Of a stretch of 64,000 nt of DNA, positions 24,403-35,130 are shown piece after piece. The DNA comes from Porites lutea (taxonomy: Eukaryota > Cnidaria > Anthozoa > Scleractinia > Poritidae), in contig NC_133209.1 in assembly GCF_958299795.1 (NCBI RefSeq), positions 25,082,195 through 25,146,194 on the forward strand, given 5' to 3'. Below the pieces are notes generated by a model, which was given only the letters and a program-made list of their open reading frames with translations, did no database searches and was not told where the DNA came from. Position 1 is the first letter of the stretch, and each line of letters starts with the position of its first letter. The translations under genes were made by a program, and so were the position numbers.

Positions 24403-25774
24403 CTAAAGGTGTGCGTATCGAAGCGAGGTAACTTCTGCCAGATTTCTTAACCTTTCCTCTTCTCGGAGTCTTTCCTGTAATTGCTTGCTTTTTCCAATTG
24501 CTTGTAGTCTTTGAAAGGACATTGGCTGCACCACCAAATTTTCTAGGGAGCGGACTCTAGAAATAGCCACAAAACTAATTCCTGCCGCTTTTTCTGCCGT
24601 ACCCAGATCCACCGCAACTTGAGGTAATGTCTGACCTTGCGATTTATGAATAGTCATGGCATATTGCAATCGCAGTGGCAGCTGCTGTCTGGAAAGTCTC
24701 TGACCATTCAAATAAATGTGGTGGTATGGGGACAGTCTTCGGGTTTGTTGGTAAAAAAGCCGGGCCTGTGTAGTGTGAGAAATGTACAAGTGCTGCAATG
24801 GCTAGGGAAGGTGGCGGGCGATCAGGATGGAAGAGTAGATCTTCCACTACACCAGTGGTACCGTTGCACAGCCCCACTTCCCGCCACAGGTTACTTGTAA
24901 GCATACCTGCAGCACCACGTGCAAGAAAAATTACAGCGTCATCCGATTTGGCATTCTTCGCATTTCTACCTGAATGAAGAGCCGAAATACGAGCTATTTG
25001 TGATCCTAGGTTCTTAAGTTTGTCAAAGTTGTACTTTGCCACACTGAGCTTGTCAAAATATAATCGCGGTGCATCTGTGAAGTCACTCATGTTAACACGC
25101 TGTGGTGTCCTCTGACAGAGTGTCATCCAGTCATCTTGAATACTCTGACCATCTCGTAAGCGAAGGAGAATTGCTCGAAATTCTTCTGCCTCAGGATTGT
25201 TTCCAGCCTGTCGAATATTTTCTGATAGCATAACCACCGTTTGAAATAGACCATAAATGGAATGTCCATGCTGTGTGAGTAAAGAACTGGACTGGGATGG
25301 GGAAGCATAAATAGGCTTATCTCCAACAGGTAGTAGCTGGGCAAAATCTCCAAGGAGCATAACAGAAATCCCTCCAAGAGGGTCATTAAGTTTTCCTGTC
25401 GCTTGTCGTAGACGCTTATCGACCCAAGCTAGTGTCCGCTGACCCAGCATCGACATTTCATCTGTAATAAGGTACTACTTTCCAGAGAAACGAAGTTGCA
25501 GACGTTGCAATGCTGTACCTTGCAAGTCATTATTGTTATGATTACGAACTGGCAGCTGTAAAGCCGAGTGTAAGGTACAACCCTCAATGTTGTAGCCTGC
25601 CAGGCCAGTGGTTCCTGTTAGTATACATGTGTCTCGTAGAAGGGCTTTGATTGCATTAATAAGATTTGACTTACCTGATCCTGCTGTTCCTGTAATGATG
25701 ACTTGCAGTGGTTCTGGGGGGGTTGCACCATTTAGCGCTGCATGATGAGAAGCAAGGATGTTGTAAGCAAGCAT
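24403..25774 (-). pseudogene. Helitron Pif1-like DNA helicase domain, broken
   Basis: Superfamily 1B helicase that in Helitrons unwinds the donor strand. Visible motifs in order: Walker A GTAGSGKS (about 25690), the GDFAQLLPVG motif (about 25340), the NGTTG block (about 24860), the TIHKSQGQTL motif (about 24640) and VAISRVRS (about 24560). An in-frame TAG at 25475-25477 separates the Walker A part from the Walker B region (ITDEMSM), and a frameshift near 24700 separates the GDFAQ part from the TIHKSQ part. Upstream it is in frame with the Rep section except for a TAG near 25840, so Rep and helicase were one polypeptide. Confidence 0.88.
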
Positions 25775-25837
25775 CTGTTGCCTATTTAGTCGTGCTGGAT
25801 CAACAGTTTGATGCTGTCGTCTGTTGAGAACACTTGG

Positions 25838-28356
25838 GTCCTAAAGAGCCTCATTTCTGCGTTTTGTAATCCAGTTAGCCGATTCGCGTAGTAGGGCAGG
25901 TGGCATTGCTCTTGCAGTTTCTGTCCAGTCAAACTGCGAGTTCTCATGAGGCTGGCTTCCTTGTGAGACAGTGTCATGATAGTGTTGATTGAGGCGACAT
26001 AGGAGCATCCACTCCTCTGGTTCTCCCTCTTGTTGTGGCACATCCTCATCGTCATCATCACTATTGTCATCTTCGTGGTCATGTCCATTATAACGGTGTG
26101 CTTGTTCAAGCTCTTGCTGTAACATTGGAACGTAGTGCGCACCACTTCCAGAGGAAAGAAATGCATGGAAGCACTGGATGTGATTTTCATGGTAATCATC
26201 AAGTCCATCCCATGCAGTATTAATGTCCTTAGACCAAGGCTTATATTTAATTAGAGCATACTTGCAGTAATTACCATAATTCTTTCCCGAAGGATTTGGA
26301 GAGAAAATTGGGAAAGCCCTAATAATCACTTCCTGTTTACGTTGTTTGAGCTCTCCCTTAGTGACAAAGTAAGCAGAGGCAAATTGTAGAAGATTAAGGT
26401 TAAGAATTTCGGGGTTATTTTCTTGCCAGTTAGCTCGGGTAGCATAACGGTCAAGTACTGATGGGTCTAATGCTTGATCGCCTTGGTTTTCATCACCTTC
26501 ATCTCCTGTACGAACTCTACGACTTCCATCCAATGAGACACAGAGAAAGGAATAGGTGCAAGAATACAATGGTTTTCCAAGAAGCATATGTGCAGTTTCT
26601 TGAGATCCTATGTCACGTTCTCCAGCTACTTGAATCATTGCTCTTCGCAGTGCAGATGAAGCGATGTCTGTATTATTGAGTCTATTAACACATGCAGTGA
26701 GTATTTCAGATGCGGACTGTGATCGAGGTTCACCTTTTGTTGCGTATTTTGCCATGTACCGGATGCACTGGTCAGTGTCAACAATGGCTTGAAGATCTAC
26801 ATTGGCTCTCCAGTGTTGAAACATAACACGGTTGTGGGAGTTGATGCGTCCATCATTTCGCTTTGTGTAAGTGTTGCTTTCACTTGTGCTTGGGTGATTT
26901 GCTCAACTGTTAATTCATGGTCATCGCTACCAGCTTTTGTTATGAGCTGAAAGTCAATGGTAGTTTCATCCTGACAGTCTTTTGGGAAATTAAATCGGCA
27001 TGTTGGCTGCTGACCGGGTTTAATTTTAATGCAGTATGCTGTGCTACATTGTGTATGGCGTTCTACAGAATTAACAAGGGCTTCATAGTCTCTATCTAAA
27101 TTGTCTACATTGCCAATTGATATTGCAGATGGATGCGGTGAGGGAATGGTCCAATTGTCCTGTGGAAGTGCGTCATTGATAGTTGTGACCAGCCAATTAG
27201 CATACGCTTTTACAGTTTCTTGTGCTTGATGTCCTGCTTCTATTTGAGGTTGGAAGTCGTTGGACATCTGGTGAAAACTTGGATGTTGTTCATGACAGCG
27301 TAAAATTTGTTCGAGCTCCCATCTCTGTGCGGCTGTCTTCACAAGGCTGAAAAGGCCTGGGTCATTGGAAGGCTTTGCACACCCGTGCGCATGAATACTG
27401 CCTCGAGCCTTCCACTCAAAGCGAAGCCATTTCCATTTTGCATCCATTACACGATCCAGCCAATGAGAACAAAATTCATTTAACCGTGAAACAAAGAAAG
27501 CATCTGTGATGTGAGGATTATCAATGACAGCCCGAATTCGAACAGAAGGAACTGCATTGTTTGGCTCTTGAAGAAGTCTGTGTAAATCTGGCCAATAGTT
27601 ATCAGCAGCACTGGAAGTAAAAAAGAAAGTGGGTGCTCCTTTCTGCGTGATTAATGCCTTAAGTTCCTGGTAACGCTGATACCAGTACTGCTTTGTCCCC
27701 TGTATTTTAGCAACGTAAGGCTGGAGGCGATTCATGAGGTGGTTTGCAGTCATTTGACCTACCATTTGCCGAAGTTCCTCGGTCGTTAAGTTGGCATCTT
27801 CTGGATTCTGAGTAAGGTAAATGCGAGCTTGTGACAATAATTGATGGCGCTGTTTCATGTTTAATGCCCAATATGGAAATCGAGGGTGTGATGCAAATCG
27901 CCAAGTAAACATTCCATCAGTTGAGAGGTCTGCATACTTAATGAGTCGTTTGAAACCGTCTGTTGAGGAAACTTCACGAAGGCGTGTACGCTTGGTTGGG
28001 TCCCCTTTACCATAAGGAAAAAGCGTTGGAAATGCCATGGAAGCCAAGCCCTCTGTCCGAAATTCATTGATAGGATCTCCATCATTAGCTGGCCAGTCTA
28101 GTGGATCCACACCATTAATTAATGCGCGTATTGCATCCTGTTCAGTTTGTTGTCGCTGTGGAAGTGGAAGGAATGAATGACTCTGGTGTGGAATGTGATT
28201 TTCTGCATCTTCTTGTTGGGCATCTTGCTCTTCATTTGACTCTGGATCCTCCACTGTTGGAAGATCATCTGGTACCCCATCCTCCGGCAAGCGCTGAAGT
28301 GATTCATAGTCAATAGCAACATCAGCATAAAAAGGATTGTTTGCTTGAAGCCACAT
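25838..28356 (-). pseudogene. Helitron Rep (HUH, two-tyrosine) replication initiator, broken
   Basis: Rolling-circle initiator endonuclease. The N-terminal section (26797-28356) ends in the HUH motif, seen as SIHAHG with the two His at residues 322 and 324 of that frame. The following section (25841-26824) opens with FQHWRANVDLQ and carries the catalytic tyrosine pair in YMAKYATK (residues 23 and 27). The two sections lie in different frames and meet near 26826, so one frameshift separates the metal-binding site from the tyrosines. The spacing and order match Helitron RepHel proteins. A TAG ends the second section before the helicase. Further upstream the reading continues into the cysteine region with a stop and a frame change near 28500. 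Confidence 0.88.
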
Positions 28357-28499
28357 TATAGCCTGCAGTACTTTCTCTCTACTGACTGTACAATCCCTGT
28401 GTGTGTTGTCCGTTCGATGCTTTCGAATTATGAGATAAGGGAGGTGTGCAATATTACATGGAAGCCTGTTAAGAAAACCCTGAATGTCTTAGGGAAGAT

Positions 28500-29567
28500 T
28501 TAAAACATGCCCTCTGTAACCCGTTGACCCCCATGTTTACGATATACGCACATAATTGGGCAAGCTCTAGCAATTAACATTTCCTCAATATCAGTTAGGC
28601 CTTGAAGATGTAGTGGTAAAGCACCTGGATCCATATCATTTTCTTGGGAGTATAATTTAGGGTTTCCCTTATCTCGTTTACACCTTAAACATTCAAACCT
28701 TGCAAGAGTTAAACCCTGTTTTGTAGGCCAAGCTTCCTTGCATGTGACACACTGTCGGTGTTCTAAAGTGTTAATACTACTGTAAAATTTGGTCATCTCA
28801 TTCTGAACCCATTGTTGCTGATGTAAAGGTTGCTCTCCTGTCGTCCATCCGTTGGAAAGATATTGCTCACGAGTATTTTGCAGATCGTGTAATTCTTGCT
28901 GCCTGTCGTTGCGTCGAACAGCATCATTTTCTCTGTAAATTTCCAATCGGCGTCGTCTTTCCTGATCGGTTTCGTTCTGAATTCTAATCTCGTTATTCTG
29001 TCGGAGCCGCTGTAGTCGCTGTTGCCTTTCCTCATCAGTTTCGTTGTGAATTCTGATCTCGTTATTCTGTCGGAGCCGCTGTAGTCGCTGTTGCGTTTGC
29101 TCATCAGTTTCGTTGTGAATTCTGATTTCGTTATTCTGTCGGAGCCGCTGTAGTCGTAGTTGCCTTTCCTCATCAGTCTCGTTGTGAATTCTAATGGCGT
29201 TATTCTGTGGTTGCTGCTGTAGTCGATGTTGCCTTTCGTCATCAGTTTCGTTCTGAATTCTAATGGCGTTATTCTGTCGTTGCTGCTGTAGTCGACGTTG
29301 CCTTTCCTCATCAGTTTCGTTCTGAATTCTAATCGCGTTATTCTGTCGTTGCTGCTGTAGTCGATGTTCCCTGTTCTCATCAGTCTCGTTCTGAATTCTA
29401 ATGGCGGCATATTGTCGATCCGTTTGTAGTCGATGTTCCCTTCCCTGGTTGGTTTCGTTGCGAATTCTATTGGCGTTATTTTGGCGAAGCGTTTGTAAAC
29501 GCTGATTTCGTTGCTGGTCAGTTTCATTTGCCAGTCGCCGCGCCTGAGCTGTTCGAAGTCCTTGCAA
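28500..29567 (-). pseudogene. Helitron N-terminal repeat and cysteine region
   Basis: A 355-residue frame. Residues about 12-218 are nine copies of a 23-residue unit with consensus NETDEERQ-RLQ-LRQNN-IRI, predicted to be a charged coiled coil. This is followed by a cysteine region (CVTCKEAW and CLRCKRDKGN) and the PGALP-LQGLTDIEEMLIARACP block that precedes Rep in many Helitrons. The frame ends at 28500. A frameshift lies near there, because the expected continuation toward Rep (GHVLNLP...DIQGFLNRLP) is in the next frame with a TAA inside it. Upstream of 29567, more arginine-glutamine repeats (QQETAEQREHRL near 29760) appear in broken frame. Confidence 0.8.
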
Positions 29568-30239
29568 GCGACGCTCTCGTTTTTCGACGGTTTCATTACT
29601 TAATGGCCCCGAATTACATAAATTACTAACAGTGTTTAAATCTAATGTACGCTTACCTTGATCATAATGCCTCTGATCGATATTCCAGTCTCCTTTTCCT
29701 CTGTTCCTCTGTCTCTTGTTGTCTGCGTTGCCTTCGATGTGCTAAGCGATGTTCTCTCTGCTCCGCGGTTTCTTGTTGACGTCTTCTCCTTCGTTGTTCA
29801 CGCTTAATTTCAAGTCGGCGTTCTCGCTCCAGAGGAGTTTAGGTGGAAAATCTCCCTCGCCGAGGATTTGGAGCCACTTGTCGTGCTTGTGTGTCAATTG
29901 CATTGGAAATGGTTCGTGATTCACCGATCGTAAACATTGTTTCACAGACGATGAATAAACACAATAGCCTTTCATGAATAATACATGAAAATGCGCCTTG
30001 GTCATCGGCGGCAAAGTCTATGTTGCCTGGAAACGCAAAATGCTCGATGACGTCATTGGCGGATACCAAGCATATATTCAGAGAAAGAAAGATTTATTTA
30101 TTTATTTATTTATTTATGGCGCCTGGAATTTCGCAGCTGGCTAAGACCACGCGCGGTTAGCAGACTGCGCGCGTTTCGCGCGCGACGAGATTATAAAGTC
30201 GCTACGCTGTCGGCGCTTCGCGCCGGGTTTCGCTCGGAA
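29568..30239 (-). other. Helitron 5' region
   Basis: Contains decayed copies of the 23-residue repeats (29690-29850), an ATTT tetranucleotide run (about 30090-30116) and, in the last 100 bases, strongly palindromic GC-rich DNA (GCGCGCGTTTCGCGCGC, CGGCGCTTCGCGCCG). The promoter is expected here but I cannot place it. Confidence 0.6.
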
Positions 30240-31023
30240 TCAAATAAACGCAAAGAAGAAAAAAGCAAGCAGTATACGCTATTACAATTGATTTGAATAT
30301 TTTCATAATATTTTGCATTTCCTTGTTTCTTTTCCCTTCTGAATTTATGCTTCCAAAAAGGGGTCTTGAATTGATTTTTTTGCGTAATGTTTGCATAAAA
30401 CGAGAATACAAAATCACAATCACAATTCGAGGTACAACATTAATCATAGTAATTCCACTAACGTAATAGATTATTAGAGTAACAGTATCGTTCCATGCAA
30501 ATCTGCAGAAACGCTCTTCGCCGACGTCTTCGACTTTAGAAAAATATAGCATAGGAAAGGAATAGCCCATCGATACTGCCCACGCTGCTACCAAGGTAGT
30601 TATTCTGACTTTTCGTGACAGTAGCAATGATGTTTTGAAGGGAAATACAACAGCAATGTATCTGTCAGTAGCGATTAATAACAAACTGAGAATCGAGACT
30701 GATGTTGAGACTAGCCTCACGTACACTCCTATTTTGCACCCGGAAGTGGCCAGACGACCTTGAATGAGAATTCCTGGACTTACTATTATCTCATCTGTGA
30801 AGTACAGCGGCCATGAAGTGAGACTGGAAAGGAAATCTGATACTGCTATGTTGACGTAGTAGAAGTTGGTGCTTGTTCTGAGGCTTGGGGTCTTGTAAAC
30901 CACAGTCATCAGTGAAATGTTGCCGATAAACGCAGTCAAACTGATCACAGCCAACACTGTTGTAAAGAAAACAGAAACTGAGAGAGGGCAAGGCCCGTTG
31001 CTAACGTGACTGGAGTTATCCAT
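30240..31023 (-). pseudogene. GPCR B2, 5' part (N terminus to TM6)
   Basis: Starts MDNSSHVSNG at 31023 and is open through TM1 (GN), TM2 (SDFLSS, WPLY), TM3 (GCK, DRY), TM4, the ECL2 cysteine (ERFCR), TM5, loop 3 and most of TM6 (CFFLLCVYLI), then enters Helitron sequence and stops at 30202. It is an orphan class A receptor split by the insertion; the remaining codons are at 21706-21977. Up to the insertion point I see no other damage, so the gene was probably functional when the Helitron arrived. A truncated six-helix product is possible but would lack TM7. Confidence 0.92.
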
Positions 31024-34000
31024 GTAAATATCTCAATTCAGCCTTTCCAGGACTTGCTATTAATTTGACCTGAAAAGGTTATTGAGACAAGTTAATGATG
31101 GTAATTAACAAAAATGGAAGGTGGTAAAGGGAAATGCTTGTCATGTAACGGGCGTGGGGCAAAGAAAAATTCGGCAAAAATTCAATTGCGAACATAACAG
31201 CTGTTGGAAGCTCCTTGACTATGCATAATGTTTTGTTTGTTTCTTTTGCTTTTGTTTGTTTACCCGTTATCCCTGAATCACCATCGCAGTGGCAAAGGGT
31301 TCAAATGGTCATGTAGAAATCAGGCGTGACTGTACGGTAAGGCCATGTTCAAACGAATTAGGATATTTGTTAAACTGCATAGTTTTTTTTCACGGATCGG
31401 CCCTCCGTCCACACGAAACCAGTGAATTCGGATACCGAAACCGCATTTTTTTAAACCTCTCTCTCCAGAGAGGTTTAACCGTCCCACGTCCACACAAATC
31501 CGGACAAAAAATATTCTGTTCCAAAAGTGTCTGGACTCGTTTGGACATGGCCTAAGTACGATCAGGAAGAAAACTGATAACAAAAACAGTTAATAGGAGA
31601 GAGTTAACTTAGTATCGGGCTTCATAGTCAGTGCACATTCATATCTATGATCTATAATCGAGTACAGGTTACATGTGGATTGAACACAATATCTGCATTT
31701 TAAAAACACATTTATTGCATGACTGCCTTCGTGATATAAAATCCCACGAAAGTCGATCTACACCTGTAAAATCAATTCACTAGTAGCCTGACAGAGAGGT
31801 TCGACTAGATAAAATCGAACTATAATAAAAGAAATTTTATAGATTACTTCCACAAAGAATCATCTCCACGCTTTTACCAACTCAATTGTTCTACCGTGTA
31901 TCACAGTAGAGCTCTCCGGGCTCTTTCAAATAAGTTGTGCTGTTCAGTGCTTTGCCGTAGTTCGACACCGGCTTCGACCAGTCCACCACTTCAAGGAGCC
32001 TTAGATCCCGTTTACACAAGACTGGAAAAAGTATTGAACGGACAAAAACCTGCACGGATCCACCTTTCGTTAACACACCGACCCGCGGGACCTGCAAGTT
32101 TTTGAACGGCAAAAAGTGTGTTCAGTACAGCAATCTGTAACAGAATTTGCACAGCTTCGTATAAACGGATAGTATGACAGGAAAAAAATAGTTCGTTCAA
32201 AAATTTTTCCGGACCCTTGTCAATGGGGTCATAGATATATTTCCGGCGTGTTCTGCATTGAACCAAATTGACCTGGAGGCACCCTGCGTCACCTTTAAAA
32301 AATGCAATGTTTTAAAATGATCCAGCAGCATTTTTAACATCGATAATATTACTGCGTACTACAGGAAATAGACCAAGTGGAATACACCAAACTCACCTGG
32401 GCTCAGTTACTCATATATATTAATTACATACAAGAAACAGAGGCTCGCATTTCAGATATACTGTCTGTATGATTGATCAGAAAGCAATGGGAGAGGACAA
32501 TTCTTATTTGAATATTAAGCGAATACGTACGTACGTCACAGTCATTGAGCCAGAGGTACTGTTGAAACGCATGTGTTACATAATACGTCGTCTATATACA
32601 AAAAAAAACACTCTCTGAACCAGCGTTTTCTTTTAGACTATTCAGCATTTAATTAATTCGAGTCAGTGGAAAACGTTTAGTATAGATCAAAATATTACAT
32701 AACTGTTTTTTCTAGCTTGCTGACCGAGTGCAGTTTTCGTTCAGCCCATAATCATCTGTTTTCGAGTTTAACGCTTGGCTTTTCAAGCCACCAATGAGTA
32801 AATACGATTAAATTACTTCGAATTTCATGCATTTTAATGGCACTCGCAACAAAAACAACACCTTCTAAAATTGTTATTACCTCTTCCCCTCCCCTCCACT
32901 CTCCTCCCCGCTCACTTTTCCTACTTCGCCCGAATCCAACAGGCGAGAGAATAAGACCGAAGACGAACGCGGATCCACAGTCAATGATTATCACTACTTA
33001 TACGAACCGTAAGGCCTTCATAATCGTGCTAATGCTATGAAAAGATCAGACTATTGCCGAGATATTTGCTTCCTTTGTAATTAATTTGTTATTATCAAAA
33101 TGTTAATTTTTCTTTTCGTTTCAATTACAATTACAATGTACTCCCGACGAACATTATGCATCTTCCGTAACGTCCAGTTGAATGACGTAATTAACTCAGT
33201 TCTAGCTACTCTTCACAAAGAGAAATTCAAATGACTTCCTTTTTTAATATTTCCTTCCTCTACGTTGCGCTCAATACACGAGGATGATAACGATCGCAAA
33301 TAAAGCTGGTATTAAATATGAAAGCTATTCCCAATAATATAAAAACAAGTTTAGCCCTGAATTAAAAGGGTTTTTTCAACGGTTTAATGCATATATGAAG
33401 GGAAGAAACCCGTGGCGGATCCAGGAATTTGGGGAAGTTCGATCCTCTGTTGGAACGTTGTTTGCGTCGGCAAACTACTTCATCTCACATACTTGACAGT
33501 GTATTACTACAGTATATATTTTAGAGGACTAATAAAACAATACTTGGAATCGGCTTTCGTTTTAGCTGAAGAATTATGCATATATCTAAAAAGGGTTATC
33601 TGCCTCTGCGCTTTCCTTTTTGGCCTCTTTTCTAACTTTTTGGTCCCTTCTGGTTAAATATAACTAACCTCTGGTTTAGTCCGTCTGCGAAATAGCACGC
33701 CAAAATCCTTGTTCTAGGTCCCCACCTGTGTACCAGGATTTGAGTACGCGCCTTGATTCACCTGTTAAAAAAGACATTGTCGATTTGCCAATCAACATGA
33801 AAGGAAATCCGAAACGCACTTCCGCTAATTCGTTAAGTCCGTTGATGCCCAGAACAAGGCTGATGTCCGCGGTGCTTCGCAGAGGTTACTATAAACCGAG
33901 GATAAATACATCTGCGACGCAGGCTTGATCAGACTCAGCCTCATCAAATTGCTAATCATAACTATAACAAAATTCTCAAATCCGATTGGCTATCAACTGC

Positions 34001-34089
34001 CCTAATTTCAGCCGTAATAGGACAATTTAATGGGACAGTACGCGTTATGCCCAAGTAATTGGCGACAGTACGCGCCATCACGCGCGCCC
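31024..34089. other. Spacer between B2 and C, including the unit end of copy 2
   Basis: 31024-31170 is the 5' flank of B2. At about 31170 the sequence jumps to the equivalent of 12577 in copy 1, leaving out 1.9 kb. 31338-31554 is the AGGCCATG-ended MITE. Copy 2 ends at 32619, after which unduplicated flank starts. 32731-32916 has an inverted copy at 63624-63810. Near 33410 a CGTGGCGGATCCAGG block resembles a DNA-transposon end. No gene was supported. Confidence 0.6.
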
Positions 34090-35130
34090 TTATATGGACT
34101 GTAGTTCCACGTGTTCGTTTTGTCTAATTAGGTCTTCTGCCTTTCTTCCCTTAAAACATGAACAACAGAAACTGGTTCGCCGAAATGGCCACAAGGTTTG
34201 CAAGGCGTGACGGAAATTGGAACTAAAACAGAAAAGAATGACTGGGTTCATTGCTGTGCTGAGCAACGGAAGAACAAAATAGGAAAAGCCAAGAATCCAC
34301 TTACATTTATCCTTGATGAAAATTTCAGGGAAAGTCATCTTTAAAATCAAATAAACGCAAAATAGAAAAAAGCAAGCAGAATAGGCTATCACAATTGATT
34401 TGAATATTTTCATAATGTGTTGCAATTGCTTGCATCTTTTGCCTTCTGAATTTGTGTTTCCAGAAAGGGGTCCTGAATTAATTTTTTTTCTTAATGCTTG
34501 CATAATACGAGAATACAAAATCAGAATCGCAATTAGAGGCGCAACATTAAACACAGAAATTCCACTGACGTAATAGATTATAAGAGCACCAGTATCGTTC
34601 CATGCAAATCTGCAGAAACGCTCTTTTCCCACGTCTTCCACTTTAGAGAAATATATCATAGGGAAGCAATAGCCCATCGATAATACCCACGTTGCTACTA
34701 GCGCAGTTATTCTAACTCTTCTTGACAGTAGAATTGAAGTTTTTAGGGGAAATACAATAGCAAAGTATCTGTCGGTTGCAATCAACACCAAACTGAGAAT
34801 AGAGACTGAGGTGGAGACTACCCTCACGTACACCCCAACTTTACACCCAACAGTGGCCATTGGACCTTTAATCAGGCTTCCTCGCTGTGTTATTATCTCG
34901 TCAGTGAGGTACAGTGGCCATAATGTAAGACTAGAAAGGAAATCTGACACCGCCATGTTGACGTAATAGTAGTTGGTTCTTGTTCTAAGGCTTGGGGTCT
35001 TGTAAACCACTGTCATCACTAAAATGTTGCCAATAAACGCAGCCAAACTAATTATAGCCAACACTGTTGTGAAGACAATAGAAACCACCTGAGAGCAAGG
35101 CTCGTTTCCAATGTGGCTTGAGTTATCCAT
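34090..35130 (-). CDS. Class A (rhodopsin-like) GPCR C, intact, orphan
   Basis: Predicted plasma-membrane receptor of 346 residues in one exon, starting MDNSSHIGNE with an N-glycosylation site. Key residues: GN in TM1 (34-35), D63 and W71 in TM2, C96 at the top of TM3 paired with C173 in loop 2, DRY at 120-122, an unusual TM6 CFFL at 253-256 where class A receptors have CWxP, and NPVILF at 295-300 in place of NPxxY. The tail is rich in cysteine (FCCSCF, possible palmitoylation) and ends in acidic and basic residues. Closest in the window are D and then B1/B2. Its upstream flank carries the BEL/Pao insertion about 1.1 kb from the start codon, which could affect expression. Ligand unknown. Confidence 0.94.
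   Translation of the reverse strand: MDNSSHIGNEPCSQVVSIVFTTVLAIISLAAFIGNILVMTVVYKTPSLRTRTNYYYVNMAVSDFLSSLTLWPLYLTDEIITQRGSLIKGPMATVGCKVGVYVRVVSTSVSILSLVLIATDRYFAIVFPLKTSILLSRRVRITALVATWVLSMGYCFPMIYFSKVEDVGKERFCRFAWNDTGALIIYYVSGISVFNVAPLIAILILYSRIMQALRKKINSGPLSGNTNSEGKRCKQLQHIMKIFKSIVIAYSACFFLFCVYLILKMTFPEIFIKDKCKWILGFSYFVLPLLSTAMNPVILFCFSSNFRHALQTLWPFRRTSFCCSCFKGRKAEDLIRQNEHVELQSI

Larger units (their letters stand above)
21978..30239 (-). mobile_element. Autonomous-type Helitron, 8.26 kb, inserted in GPCR B2
   Basis: Rolling-circle DNA transposon read on the minus strand. Its 3' end is CTAG (the CTRR rule) followed by host T; its 5' end is TTCCGAG after host A. The uninterrupted host sequence in GPCR C (about 34336) shows that the target was an A|T step with no duplication. 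The extra T before TCC leaves the 5' end ambiguous by one base. A short stem (TCGC...GCGA) lies about 15 bases inside the 3' end, and the 5' end is GC-rich and palindromic. Gene order from the 5' end: arginine-rich repeat region, cysteine region, Rep with HUH and YY motifs, then Pif1-like helicase. The coding part has several stops and frameshifts, so the copy is dead. Confidence 0.92.
13977..32619. repeat. Tandem segmental duplication, copy 2 (GPCR A2 + split B2), 18.6 kb
   Basis: Homologous to 2426-13976 along its length. It is longer because of the foldback element (18613-19351) and the Helitron (21978-30239), and shorter by a 1.9 kb loss at 31168 relative to copy 1 (10660-12576). From 13977 to about 19900 it differs from copy 1 by only about a dozen substitutions plus microsatellite changes. 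From there on, differences are roughly twenty times denser. Confidence 0.9.

Noticed and set aside
28950-29560. Regular 69 bp repeats considered as a CRISPR-like array
   Set aside because: They are coding, directly adjacent without spacers, in a eukaryotic transposon.
28793-29596. A second long frame over the Helitron repeats
   Set aside because: Any frame stays open across a 69 bp repeat; only the NETDEERQ frame continues into the cysteine region.
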